Shown piece after piece: positions 1-9,034 of a stretch of DNA of 64,000 bases. The stretch is from Streptomyces sp. MST-110588 (GTDB lineage Bacteria > Actinomycetota > Actinomycetes > Streptomycetales > Streptomycetaceae), in NCBI RefSeq assembly GCF_022695595.1, contig NZ_CP074380.1, positions 2,163,501-2,227,500 on the forward strand, read 5' to 3'. The stretch's first letter is position 1. Each line of letters opens with the position of its first letter. The notes below the pieces were generated by a model. It did not search any database, had not been told where the DNA came from, and saw nothing but the letters and a program-made list of their open reading frames with translations. The position numbers and the translations under genes are program-made.

Positions 1-1527
1 CTGGTGGACGTGCTGCGCGCGGCCACCTCCGAGGTGGAGTCCTACGAGCGAATAGACCTCGACGGTGTGCCGGAGAGCGAGATCCACGGCAACGCCGTGA
101 CCGACCTGGTGCACCTGCTGGCGGAGCTGCTGGAGAACGCCACCACCTTCTCCTCGCCGCAGACCAAGGTGCGCGTCGCCGCGACCCGGCTGCCCGACGG
201 CCGCGTGATGATCGAGATCCACGACAAGGGCATCGGCCTGACCGCCGAGGACTTCGCGGACATCAACCACAAGCTGGCCAACCCGCCGACCGTGGACGCC
301 GCGGTCTCCCAGCGCATGGGCCTGTTCGTGGTCGGCCGGCTGGCCGACCGGCACGGTATCCGCGTCCAGTTGCGCCCCTCGGGCGAGCAGGCGGGCACCA
401 CGTCCCTGGTCATGCTCCCCGAGGCCATCACCCACGGCGGTGGCGGCGAGGAGGGCTTCCCGGGCGACTTCTCCGTCTCCCGGATCGTGCCCGAGCAGGA
501 GCAGGGTGGCTACGCCCCCTCCAACGGTGGCCGCACGGCCGCGGAACTCGGCTTCGAGGACTCCCTCCACGGCCCGGGCGGCGGCTTCCGGCAGCTCGAC
601 CCGGTCGGCCGTTCGCGGCTGCGCGAGGAGCGCCGGGCGGCCCTGGAGGCCCAGCAGGCGGCCAGGGAGCAGAGCCAGGACCCGGCGCGCCCGCTGTTCG
701 GGGAGCAGGTGACCGACGCCACGGCGTACCAGGGATACCCCGGACAGCCGTATACGGAACCGGGACAGTCGTCCTACTCCGACCCTTCCCTCGGCGGTCC
801 CGACCTCCACGATCCGGCCTATTCGCAGGCCACCGGCCAGCAGCCGTACGCTCCCTACGAGCCCCTGCAGCAGGACGACTGGCCCGGGAGCACCGCGTAC
901 GAGAGCCACTCCGGATACGAAGCGGAATCCGGCCGGAATGAGCCGTCCGCTCCCGCGGACCTCTCGGAGCGCGTAGCATTCGACCGTCCGAACCCTTCTC
1001 CGGCTCCCACCGGGGACGGTCTCACCCCGGGCGACTCCCACTCGCTGACCGACGCCGGTCTTCCGCGCCGCGGCGGCCACAACCAGCAAGCCCCGCAGTC
1101 CCAGCAGGCTCACCAAGCGCAGTGGCAGGAGCCCACGGCGGGAACGTCCGCCGGCCACCGGGCCGAAGGAGAGCCGGTCGCGCCCCCGCAGCAGCAGGGC
1201 GCGCCGAAGACCGGCCCGGACGACTCCGAGTGGCGCTCGTCCAACGACGAGCGCTGGGAGCGGGCGGAGCGGCTGCGCAAGCCGAAGGCGGGCGGAATCA
1301 CTTCGTCCGGTTTGCCCCGGCGGGTGCCCAAGGCCAACTTGGTCGAAGGCTCCGCGGAGCTCACTCCGCAGGAAGGCCCCCAGGTCTCCCGCGCCCCGGA
1401 GGACGTCCGCGGCAGGTTGAGCAACCTGCGCCGCGGGGTCCAGCAGGGACGCAGGTCCGGCACGGAGACACCCCCCAATGACCCACAGGGCTTCGGCCCC
1501 GGCAGCACCTACGATCAGGAGCGTTAG
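1..1527 (+). CDS. Conservon sensor histidine kinase-like protein (CvnA type), 3' part only
   Basis: The 5' end lies outside the window; the frame is open from base 1. The visible part starts in the HATPase_c domain. An N-box (ELLENATTFSSP, about visible residues 41-52), a G1 box (DKGIGL, 74-79) and a G2-like segment (MGLFVVGRLADRHGI) are present, so ATP binding looks intact. From about residue 150 to the end the protein is a long Pro/Gln/Gly/Ser-rich tail, presumably disordered, as is usual for these nitrate/nitrite-sensor-like kinases. It is followed after one base by a roadblock protein, then DUF742 and a small GTPase, which is the standard order of a Streptomyces conservon. In such systems the four proteins are thought to form a membrane-associated G-protein-like signalling complex; this role is inferred from the family. 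Confidence 0.9.
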   Translation: MVDVLRAATSEVESYERIDLDGVPESEIHGNAVTDLVHLLAELLENATTFSSPQTKVRVAATRLPDGRVMIEIHDKGIGLTAEDFADINHKLANPPTVDAAVSQRMGLFVVGRLADRHGIRVQLRPSGEQAGTTSLVMLPEAITHGGGGEEGFPGDFSVSRIVPEQEQGGYAPSNGGRTAAELGFEDSLHGPGGGFRQLDPVGRSRLREERRAALEAQQAAREQSQDPARPLFGEQVTDATAYQGYPGQPYTEPGQSSYSDPSLGGPDLHDPAYSQATGQQPYAPYEPLQQDDWPGSTAYESHSGYEAESGRNEPSAPADLSERVAFDRPNPSPAPTGDGLTPGDSHSLTDAGLPRRGGHNQQAPQSQQAHQAQWQEPTAGTSAGHRAEGEPVAPPQQQGAPKTGPDDSEWRSSNDERWERAERLRKPKAGGITSSGLPRRVPKANLVEGSAELTPQEGPQVSRAPEDVRGRLSNLRRGVQQGRRSGTETPPNDPQGFGPGSTYDQER

Positions 1528-1528
1528 T

Positions 1529-1951
1529 GTGAGCCCGATGAGCCAGGCGGCGCAGAACCTGAACTGGTTGATCACCAACTTCGTGGACAACACCCCCGGT
1601 GTGTCCCACACGGTCGTGGTCTCCGCGGACGGTCTCCTCCTCGCCATGTCCGAGGGCTTCCCTCGTGACAGAGCCGATCAGTTGGCGGCGGTGGCCTCCG
1701 GGCTGACCTCGCTGACCTCCGGCGCCTCCCGCATCTTCGAAGGCGGAAGCGTCAACCAGACCGTGGTGGAGATGGAGCGCGGCTTCCTGTTCATCATGTC
1801 CGTCTCCGACGGATCGTCGCTGGCCGTCCTGGCGCACCCCGAGTGCGACATCGGCCTCGTCGGTTACGAAATGGCCCTGCTGGTCGACCGCGCGGGCACC
1901 GTCCTGACGCCCGACCTCCGCGCCGAACTGCAGGGCAGCCTTCTCAACTGA
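1529..1951 (+). CDS. Roadblock/LC7 domain protein (CvnB type)
   Basis: A 140-residue protein that is almost entirely one roadblock/LC7 fold (LNWLITNFVDNTPGVSHTVV, then SADGLLLAMSEG and the C-terminal MALLVDRAGTVLTPDLRAEL). In conservons these proteins are the presumed GTPase-activating or regulatory partner of the small GTPase. The chosen GTG lies one base after the stop of the kinase gene; an in-frame ATG three codons later is an alternative start. The gene is the second of four tightly packed genes, and transcription with its neighbours is very likely. Length and domain content fit the family. Confidence 0.93.
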   Translation: MSPMSQAAQNLNWLITNFVDNTPGVSHTVVVSADGLLLAMSEGFPRDRADQLAAVASGLTSLTSGASRIFEGGSVNQTVVEMERGFLFIMSVSDGSSLAVLAHPECDIGLVGYEMALLVDRAGTVLTPDLRAELQGSLLN

Positions 1952-2035
1952 CACACAGGCAGTGCGTTTCTCGCCACCGCACCATAGGGTGCGGTGGCGC
2001 GACCGGCGTCAGATTGGCAAGTTGAAGGAGGAGAC

Positions 2036-2632
2036 GTGGAAACGCCCCCCAGCGGTTACCCGTACGGTCCCGGACAGCGGTCCGAGCCTGTGGGCGAAAC
2101 CCCTCACAACCGCTTCGACTTCCCTTCCGCGCCCGGCCGGCAGCAGCCGCCGTCGCCGCCCCAGCAGCAGTACCCGCACCGGCCGTACACCTCCCAGCCG
2201 TACGAGCCGTCGGCGTACGGGCAGCCGCAGCCGCCCCGCGACCGGTCGGCGCGGCGGCGCGCACCCGGGCCGTCCGCCTCTTCCGGCGGCCGGAATCCCT
2301 TGGTGCGCCCGTACGCCATGACCGGGGGCCGGACCCGGCCGCGCTACCAGCTCGCCATCGAGGCGCTGGTCAGCACGACCGCCGACCCCGCCCGGATGCA
2401 GGGCCAGTTGCCGGAGCACCAGCGCATCTGCCACCTGTGCCGTGAGATCAAATCAGTCGCCGAGATCTCCGCGCTTCTCTCCATCCCTCTCGGCGTCGCC
2501 CGGATTCTCGTCGCCGACCTGGCGGAAGCCGGACTCGTCGCCATTCATCAGCCCGGCGGGGACGAGACCGCCGGCGGACAGCCAGATGTGACACTGCTCG
2601 AAAGGGTGCTCAGTGGACTTCGCAAGCTCTAG
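2036..2632 (+). CDS. DUF742 protein (CvnC type)
   Basis: A 198-residue protein with a Pro/Gln/Tyr-rich N-terminal half (to about residue 85) followed by the conserved DUF742 domain (VRPYAMTGGRTRPRYQLAIE, then ICHLCREIKSVAEISALLSI and LVADLAEAGLV). The C-terminal part resembles a winged-helix fold in family descriptions. The GTG at 2036 is preferred because AAGGAGGAG sits just upstream at 2025-2033; a longer in-frame reading from 1994 lacks such a site. The 3' end overlaps the next gene by 20 bases, which points to translational coupling with the GTPase. Confidence 0.92.
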   Translation: METPPSGYPYGPGQRSEPVGETPHNRFDFPSAPGRQQPPSPPQQQYPHRPYTSQPYEPSAYGQPQPPRDRSARRRAPGPSASSGGRNPLVRPYAMTGGRTRPRYQLAIEALVSTTADPARMQGQLPEHQRICHLCREIKSVAEISALLSIPLGVARILVADLAEAGLVAIHQPGGDETAGGQPDVTLLERVLSGLRKL

Positions 2633-3203
2633 CGGCGTCGACGGCGGCGTGAGCCGCTCCACCACCTCCGCGAAGATCGTGGTGGCGGGCGGCTTCGGCG
2701 TGGGCAAGACCACGTTCGTCGGGGCCGTCTCGGAGATCAATCCGCTGCGCACCGAAGCCGTCATGACCTCCGCCTCGGCGGGCATCGACGACCTCACGCA
2801 CGCGCCGGACAAGACCACGACGACCGTGGCCATGGACTTCGGCCGCATCACGCTGGACCAGGACCTGATCCTGTACCTGTTCGGCACGCCCGGACAGGAC
2901 CGCTTCTGGTTCATGTGGGACGACCTGGTACGCGGCGCCATCGGCGCCGTGGTCCTGGTCGACACCCGGCGGCTGGCCGACTGCTTCCCGGCCGTGGACT
3001 ACTTCGAGAACAGCGGCCTGCCCTTCGTCATCGCCCTCAACGGCTTCGACGGCCACCAGCCGTACACCCCCGACGAGGTCCGCGAGGCCCTCCAGATCGG
3101 GCCGGACGCGCCCATCATCACCACCGACGCGCGGCACCGCAGCGAGGCCAAGAGCGCGCTGATCACGCTCGTCGAGCACGCCCTGATGGCACGGCTGCGC
3201 TGA
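2613..3203 (+). CDS. Conservon small GTP-binding protein (CvnD type)
   Basis: A 196-residue ATP/GTP-binding protein of the conservon family. The P-loop GGFGVGKTT is near residue 26, the G3 region reads FGTPGQDRF, and the G4 position is ALNGFD, the altered N-x-x-D form usual for this group. It begins at a GTG inside the end of the DUF742 gene. It is the last gene of the unit and is followed by a strong hairpin at 3265-3294. The expected role is a Ras-like switch controlled by the kinase and roadblock partners; this is family knowledge and nothing here shows the signal. Confidence 0.93.
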   Translation: MDFASSSGVDGGVSRSTTSAKIVVAGGFGVGKTTFVGAVSEINPLRTEAVMTSASAGIDDLTHAPDKTTTTVAMDFGRITLDQDLILYLFGTPGQDRFWFMWDDLVRGAIGAVVLVDTRRLADCFPAVDYFENSGLPFVIALNGFDGHQPYTPDEVREALQIGPDAPIITTDARHRSEAKSALITLVEHALMARLR

Positions 3204-3264
3204 CCTGCGCCCACGCGCGCCCACACGCACCGAAACGCGCTGATCGGGACCACGCCACACATGC

Positions 3265-3294
3265 AGGAGCCCCGCACCCTCGTGCGGGGCTCCT
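3265..3294. terminator. Hairpin terminator between convergent genes
   Basis: A perfect 12-bp inverted repeat (AGGAGCCCCGCA and its complement) with a 6-base loop. It lies between the end of the conservon (+) and the end of the DUF4360 gene (-), so it can serve both strands. There is no U-tract, which is common for Streptomyces terminators. Confidence 0.8.
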
Positions 3295-3330
3295 GGCGTG
3301 CACCCTCAGACGATGTGTCCGGCCCTCAGG

Positions 3331-3984
3331 TCAGCGCCCGGGGCACTGCTTCCACGCGAACTGGTACTCGGTGTTGATCGATCCGTCGGTGGAGTCCATG
3401 GCCATGTAGCTGGTGAGCTTGGGGTCGGAGGTGCCGGCGTCCACCCGCAGTTCGGTGTTGATGTTGAAGTAGCGCTCCTCGCCGCACGGCGCGTAGACCA
3501 GCGCGTCCACGTCGGTCTCGTCCGCCACCTGCCAGTTGGAGTCGTAGGGGCCGGCGAAGTTGTGCCGCATACGGGCCGTCTCCGGATTGCCCTGGAAGTA
3601 GTAGTTCGCCTGCTGGACGGCCTTGGAACCGCGCGCGAGGGAGGCATAGCCGCGGTAGTCGGCGCGGGCGACGGCGTAGGTGAAGCCCTGGGGGACGTGG
3701 ACGCGTAAGGCGATCTGACAGTTCTTGCGGGCGTCGGTCGGCCTGCTGTCCTTGCCCGCCTGGGCGAGGTACTCGCTGTACGTCACGGTGAAGGCGGTGT
3801 TGTCCGGTGCCACGGCCACCGCGGCGCTGCCGGGCCGGCAGCCCGAGCCGTTGACGGTGGCCACCGTGATGGTGATCCTGCCGGGCGGCGGGGGCGTCAC
3901 GGCCGGCGCGGCCGACGCGGGGGCGGTGGTTCCCGCCAGGAGCAGAGCCGCCGTGGCGGCACCGGCGCTGAGGGCGCTGAGCAT
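3331..3984 (-). CDS. Secreted DUF4360 protein
   Basis: A 217-residue protein with a Sec-type signal peptide (MLSALSAGAATAALLLAGTT, cleavage probably after APASA). The mature part matches the DUF4360 family: ITVATVNGSGCRPGSAAVAV, then a central KNCQIALRVHVPQGFTYAVA and four well-spaced cysteines that could form two disulfides. The ATG at 3984 is chosen because GGAAGG lies about 10 bases upstream and the signal peptide begins there; the longer open frame upstream reads through a region without such features. The function of the family is unknown. It is separated from accE by a hairpin at 4131-4172, so it is probably transcribed on its own. Confidence 0.85.
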   Translation of the reverse strand: MLSALSAGAATAALLLAGTTAPASAAPAVTPPPPGRITITVATVNGSGCRPGSAAVAVAPDNTAFTVTYSEYLAQAGKDSRPTDARKNCQIALRVHVPQGFTYAVARADYRGYASLARGSKAVQQANYYFQGNPETARMRHNFAGPYDSNWQVADETDVDALVYAPCGEERYFNINTELRVDAGTSDPKLTSYMAMDSTDGSINTEYQFAWKQCPGR

Positions 3985-4130
3985 GGACTTTTCCTTCCGG
4001 TCGCCCCGGTGGACGCCTCTGGCGGCCACCGGGAGAGGAATGTCGAGGGCATGCCAGCACGGGAATCCCCGCTTGCACAGTTGCCGCCGCGGGAATTCGG
4101 GTGAAGCTACGCCACATTCCGGCCGCCGCA

Positions 4131-4172
4131 CCTCATGGGCCCCGCACACCGTGGTGTGCGGGGCCCATGAGG
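4131..4172. terminator. Hairpin terminator downstream of accE
   Basis: A 20-bp perfect inverted repeat (CCTCATGGGCCCCGCACACC and its complement) separated by only two bases. It lies 70 bases past the accE stop and before the DUF4360 gene on the same strand, where it would end the accB-accE transcript. Confidence 0.8.
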
Positions 4173-4244
4173 TCTTCACGGGACGCGCGCCGGTGCCCGG
4201 CGGCGTCCGTGTTGTGTGTTCTGTGCTCCGTGCGTACGGCCGGC

Positions 4245-4466
4245 TCAGCGACCGTGCCGCTGCCAGCTACCGGCGCCGTGGAAGCCGCTCTGCCGCTCCA
4301 GGCGGCGCCAGCGGGCGGCGGTGGCGTGCGGGTGGGCCGGGGCCGCGCCCGGCCGGTGGGCGGCGCGGGCGAGGAGAACCGCGGTCAGGGCGGCGAGTTC
4401 TTCCTCGCTGGCCTGGCCCTTCTCCACGCGGATGGGGGCGGCGGCGCCGTGGTCGGAAGGATTCAC
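4245..4466 (-). CDS. accE: Acyl-CoA carboxylase epsilon subunit
   Basis: A 73-residue protein starting at GTG. The C-terminal signature RWRRLERQSGFHGAGSW is characteristic of the small epsilon subunit found only in actinomycete acyl-CoA carboxylases. The N-terminal half holds the helix EEELAALTAVLLARAAHR. The epsilon subunit binds the beta subunit and stimulates the complex with the biotinylated alpha subunit, which is encoded elsewhere. The gene lies 99 bases downstream of accB in the same direction; the spacer contains a 17-bp tandem duplication. Confidence 0.9.
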   Translation of the reverse strand: MNPSDHGAAAPIRVEKGQASEEELAALTAVLLARAAHRPGAAPAHPHATAARWRRLERQSGFHGAGSWQRHGR

Positions 4467-4480
4467 GAAGGTCTCCGTCT

Positions 4481-4514
4481 GCTGCTCTGCTGGTTCTGCT
4501 GCTCTGCTGGTTCT
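4481..4514. repeat. Tandem 17-bp duplication in the accB-accE spacer
   Basis: Two perfect adjacent copies of GCTGCTCTGCTGGTTCT. They lie between the accB stop and the accE start and do not touch either reading frame. A further degenerate stretch (TGCCGG.. TTGCCGGG..) follows, suggesting slippage-prone DNA. Confidence 0.85.
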
Positions 4515-4565
4515 GCCGGATCCACCGGCCTTGCCGGGTTCACCGGCCCGGTGGGCCGGGCCGGC

Positions 4566-6149
4566 TTACTGCGGGGGGTTGCCGTGCTTGCGGGCGGGCA
4601 GGTCGGCGTGCTTGGTGCGGAGCATGTCCAGGGAGCGGATGAGCACCTCGCGGGTGTCGGCCGGGTCGATCACATCGTCGACCAGACCGCGCTCGGCCGC
4701 GTAGTACGGGTGCATCAGCTCGGACTTGTACTCCTTGACCATCCGGGCCCGCATCGCCTCGGGGTCGTCCGCCTCGGCGATCTGCTTGCGGAAGATGACG
4801 TTGGCCGCGCCCTCGGCGCCCATCACGGCGATCTCGTTGGTGGGCCAGGCGTAGGTCAGGTCCGCGCCGATGGACTGGGAGTCCATGACGATGTACGCCC
4901 CGCCGTACGCCTTGCGCAGCACCACGGAGATCCGCGGGACGGTGGCGTTGCAGTACGCGTACAGCAGCTTGGCGCCGTGCCGGATGATGCCGCCGTGCTC
5001 CTGGTCGACGCCGGGCAGGAAGCCGGGGACGTCCAGCAGCGTGATGATCGGGATGTTGAAGGCGTCACACATCTGGACGAAGCGGGCGGCCTTCTCGGAC
5101 GCCTCGATGTCCAGCACACCGGCCAGCGACTGCGGCTGGTTGGCGACGATGCCCACGACCTCGCCGTCCAGGCGGGACAGCGCGCAGATGATGTTGGTGG
5201 CCCAGCGCTCGTGGACCTCCAGGTAGTCGCCGTCGTCGACGATCTCCTCGATGACCTTGCGCATGTCGTACGGGCGGTTGCCGTCGGCCGGGACCAGGTC
5301 CAGCAGCGCGTCGCCGGAGCGGTCGGCCGGGTCGTCGCAGGCCACCGACGGCGGGTTCTCGCGGTTGTTGGCCGGCAGGAGGGACAGCAGGTAGCGGACC
5401 TCCTCCAGGCAGGTGGTCTCGTCGTCGTACGCGAAGTGGCACACACCCGAGGTCTCGGCGTGCACGTCCGCGCCGCCCAGCCCGTTCTGGGTGATCTCCT
5501 CGCCGGTCACCGCGCGGACCACGTCCGGGCCGGTGATGAACATCTGCGAGGTCTCGCGGACCATGAAGACGAAGTCCGTCAGCGCCGGGGAGTAGGCGGC
5601 GCCGCCGGCGCAGGGGCCGAGCATGACGGAGATCTGCGGGATGACCCCGCTCGCCTTGGTGTTGCGCTGGAAGATGCCGCCGTAGCCGGCCAGCGCCGAG
5701 ACGCCTTCCTGGATACGGGCGCCGGCGCCGTCGTTCAGCGAGACCAGCGGGGCACCGGCCTGGATGGCCATGTCCATGATCTTGTGGATCTTGGTGGCGT
5801 GGGCCTCGCCCAGTGCGCCGCCGAAGATCCGGAAGTCGTGCGCGTAGACGAAGACGGTCCGGCCGTGGACCGTGCCCCAGCCCGTGATCACGCCGTCGGT
5901 GTAGGGCTTCTTGTTCTCCAGCCCGAATCCGGTGGCGCGGTGCCGGCGCAGCGGCTCGACCTCGCGGAAGGACCCCTCGTCCAGCAGAAGGTCGATCCGC
6001 TCACGGGCGGTCAGCTTGCCCTTGGCGTGCTGCGCTTCCGTGGCCCGCTCGCTGGGGCCTCGCCGGGCCTGCTCGCGGATGGCGTGCAGCTCGGCGACGC
6101 GCCCGCGGGCGTCGTTCGCCTCGGCGGGCGCATCTTCGACAGTGGTCAT
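4566..6149 (-). CDS. accB: Acyl-CoA carboxylase beta (carboxyltransferase) subunit, AccB type
   Basis: A 527-residue biotin-dependent carboxyltransferase that transfers CO2 from carboxybiotin to acyl-CoA. Both crotonase-like halves are complete: GGIFQRNTKASGVIPQIS with the oxyanion-hole GPCAGGAAYSPA (about 178-189), and the C-terminal half with DVPGFLPG (373-380) and RKAYGGAYIVM. The residue in this last motif is Ile420. At the equivalent position S. coelicolor PccB has Asp422 and AccB has Ile, and this residue governs acetyl- versus propionyl-CoA preference, so this copy should be the broad-specificity AccB that makes malonyl-CoA as well as methylmalonyl-CoA. accE follows downstream. Confidence 0.93.
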   Translation of the reverse strand: MTTVEDAPAEANDARGRVAELHAIREQARRGPSERATEAQHAKGKLTARERIDLLLDEGSFREVEPLRRHRATGFGLENKKPYTDGVITGWGTVHGRTVFVYAHDFRIFGGALGEAHATKIHKIMDMAIQAGAPLVSLNDGAGARIQEGVSALAGYGGIFQRNTKASGVIPQISVMLGPCAGGAAYSPALTDFVFMVRETSQMFITGPDVVRAVTGEEITQNGLGGADVHAETSGVCHFAYDDETTCLEEVRYLLSLLPANNRENPPSVACDDPADRSGDALLDLVPADGNRPYDMRKVIEEIVDDGDYLEVHERWATNIICALSRLDGEVVGIVANQPQSLAGVLDIEASEKAARFVQMCDAFNIPIITLLDVPGFLPGVDQEHGGIIRHGAKLLYAYCNATVPRISVVLRKAYGGAYIVMDSQSIGADLTYAWPTNEIAVMGAEGAANVIFRKQIAEADDPEAMRARMVKEYKSELMHPYYAAERGLVDDVIDPADTREVLIRSLDMLRTKHADLPARKHGNPPQ

Positions 6150-6367
6150 GTATCGACGGTACGTGGCCAGGGGCCCTGGAACCGATGTCGGTTTCGTACA
6201 ACGTCCGAAGCCATTTGGTGGGCAGGCAGCACAGAACCGCGCTGTACGCGGCCTGCGTCAGCCTTCGCGCGGGGGGCGGCACGCCCACGAGGGTATGTAT
6301 GGGCCCGACAAAATACCGTTGAGCGGTGTTGTGGCGGTCCGCCGCTTGACCAAGCGTACGCGCCGGA

Positions 6368-8865
6368 TCAGCCCGGCACGACCACACAGGTGTGGCCGGC
6401 GCAGGCGGTGCCGGGCGTGATGCGCAGCCGCAGGGCCGAACGGGTGGCGAGGACCTCCACGGAAGGGTCGTGGGAGAGCACCGCGCGGACCGGGTGCGCC
6501 CAGGTCAGCTCGACCGCCTCACCCGTGCGCTCGGGCGCGGCCAGGCGGAGCGTCACGGTCCGCCCGTACCGCGTACGGTCCGGCTCCCGCTCCCGGCCCC
6601 GGCGTCCCGGGCGTTCCCGCAGGAGGACGGCGGCGGGCCCGGACACGGCGAGCGGGCCGGCCGTCCCGGCGGCCCAGAAGGCGGCGGCGGTGACCCCAGT
6701 GAGGCGACCGTGACGGCCTGCCGCCCGCCGTCGTTGGCCAGGACGGTCAGCCACCGGCGGTCGGCGGCGCGGGCCGCCACCGCGCGCTCGCTCGCGCCCG
6801 GCATCAGCAGGTAGGCGTAGCCCTCCTCGTCCGGGTCGCTGCCGTGGTCGTGCCACAGCGTGAGGTAGCGGCGGGTGAGCGGCTCCGGTGACGAGCCGGT
6901 GTTGATGTCGTGCCAGGAGCCGGTACGGGCCTGGCGCAGCACGTGCAGGGGCGCGCCGGCCGGGAAGACGTACCCGCCGTGGCCCGCCAGGTGGGCCCAG
7001 CGGGCGCGGCGGAAGACGGCCGGGCGGCTGCCGCGGTCACCCCCGGGCTGCCGTACGCCGTCGACGGTCAGGGCCGGGTCGCCGTCCGCGCCGAGGTTGC
7101 GGTTGTCCACGACCGTCTCGGCGGGCACACCGTCGCGCGAGGTGATGCCGGCGCCCAGGCACACCACGGCGTCCTCCAGGAAGCACCAGAACTTCTTGGC
7201 GCGCAGGGTGGCGGACAGCCCGCGCACGTCCTGTCCGATCACCGCGTACTCGCCGTATCCGCCGTCCTCGCCGTCCGTCACCCCGCCGACCCAGCGGGCG
7301 GCGGGCTTCGGCGCGCCCCAGCCACCGCCTTCGTTGTCCGCGAGCCGCTTGGTGGAGACGGTGGTCCCCGGCAGGCGGTACGGGTCGACGGTGGGCCAGA
7401 AGGAGTCGGTGTACTGGCCGCCCCCATAGGTGGAGCCGTCCCCTGCGGGCCACCAGTAGAGCATCCCGGCACCCGTGTGCCAGCCGCGCGGGTTCTCCCC
7501 GTTGCCGTTCTCGTAGTACGTGATGCGGTCGGAGGCCATGGCCAGGGCGGCGGTCCAGCCGGGGCGGCGGTGCACGGCCCGGTCCATGGCGGGGAAGAGG
7601 CGGTGGCCGACGGGTTCGGGCGCGGCGGGCTCCGGGCCCTCGGCGACCGCCGCCAGCCGGGCCAGGTCGGCGACCTGGAACTGCCGGTCGGTCAGGACGG
7701 GCGAGGTGGTGTCCCGCTGGATCCAGCCTTTGACCAGGCCGTCCCAGCGCCGCCGCTCGGCCTCGCTCGCGCCCTGCCCGAGCAGGGCGACGGCGGCCAG
7801 CAGGGCATGGCCGTGGAAGTGGTCACTGCGCGGCACCCGCCGCTCGTCCTCCAGCAGGATGCCGCGGCTGACGGCGCGGCCGTTGACGCTGTCCGCCACC
7901 AGGCCGTCGTGGAGCAGCGGGGCGTAGGCGTGCTCGACGCTGTCCAGGACGATCTGCCGCCGTGGGTCGGTGACCTCCCACGCCGAGCCGCGCAGCAGGG
8001 CGAACAGCCGGGCCAGGCCGTCCAGGAGGACACAGCCGTAGGTGCCGGTGTAGGGGACCCAGGTGTGCTGGACGAAGGAGCCGTCCGCGTAGAGTCCGTC
8101 GCCCTTGGTGACGTACGGGAAGACCGGGGAGAGCGCGTCACGGGCCAGCGCGAGCTTGTCCGGGGCCCGGCCCAGGACGCCGCGCAGCGCCACGACCCGG
8201 CACAGGTCGACGCGGTTGGCGCCGGTGCTGGTGCCGCTGTAGTCACCGAGCAGGCGGTCGGGGACGAAGTGGTCGACGGCCGCGAGCTGCCCGGCCCGCT
8301 GCTCCTCGGTGAGGTGCTCGCAGAGGACCGCCAGGGTGTCCAGGAGCAGCCGCGGGGTGCCGATCTGCCACTCCCACCAGTTGCCGTAGGGGGTGGTGCC
8401 GGGGTGGTAGACGGTGGTGTGGAGGTGGTCCAGGCCCTTGACGGTGTCGGCGGCCAGTTGGGGGTCGCCGGTGAGTCCGGTGCCGGGCTGGGCGTACGCC
8501 TGCGCCATGGTCTGCAGCCTGCCGCAACTGCGGGTGATGCCGGCGGGCGGGTCGTAGGGGCAGTCGGGCCACAGCGAGGCGGCGGTGGGCCGCATGCTCG
8601 CGCGAAAGCCGCGGGCCAGGTCACCGGTCTCCCTCAGACGGGCGGCGTACGGCGGCCGGGCGGGGTCGAAGCCGGTGCCGAGCTGGAGGCCGAGCCAGCG
8701 CTGCCGCAGGGTCTCGTACGGGTCCTGGGCGGCGGACCGCGCGGCGTGCGCGGCGTGCTGCGGCCCGGCGGCGGACGCGGGCGTGGCCGCCGCCGTCAGG
8801 CCGAGCGCGCCCGCTCCGGAGAGGCCGAGGAAGCCCCGGCGGGACCAGACGGGGGAAGGCGGCAT
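6368..8865 (-). CDS. Tat-exported polysaccharide lyase family 8 (hyaluronate-lyase-like), one apparent frameshift
   Basis: A large secreted lyase for acidic polysaccharides. The N-terminus has a twin-arginine signal (SRRGFLGLSGAGALGLTAAA). The alpha/alpha toroid contains the PL8 signature NWWEWQIGTP and the probable catalytic Asn, His and Tyr (GANRVDLCR; FVQHTWVPYTGTYG). The beta-sandwich domain continues through YYENGNGENPRGW and WCFLEDAVVCLGAGI. At the C-run 6694-6697 the frame shifts: VTVASLG should continue as VTAAAFWAAGTAG in the next frame down to 6368. One added base gives 832 codons and a normal PL8 length. The ATG at 8865 has GGAGAGGA upstream. The most likely explanation is a missing base in the sequence, but a true inactive gene cannot be excluded. 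Confidence 0.85.
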
Positions 8866-8917
8866 GGTCCGTCCTCTCCGAGGAGTGTCAACCGCGGTGC
8901 CGCACATGCCGGTTGAA

Positions 8918-8953
8918 GGGGATGCCCGCCGGTCTAGCACGGCGGGCATCCCC
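8918..8953. terminator. Hairpin terminator downstream of cimA
   Basis: A perfect 14-bp inverted repeat (GGGGATGCCCGCCG and its complement) with an 8-base loop. It sits between the cimA stop and the PL8 start, both on the minus strand, so it probably ends the cimA message. Confidence 0.8.
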
Positions 8954-9034
8954 CGGCAATGCGCATGACAGCGCGGGCCGTTGACACCCCACGCTCCCCC
9001 AAGGCACGGGATCCGGGGCCCGGGGCCCGCTTCC

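Noticed and set aside
4101..6713. An 870-codon open frame on the plus strand opposite accB.
   Set aside because: It is an antisense shadow of accB, made possible by high GC; composition is Val/Gly/Asp/His-rich without any domain, while accB is intact on the other strand.
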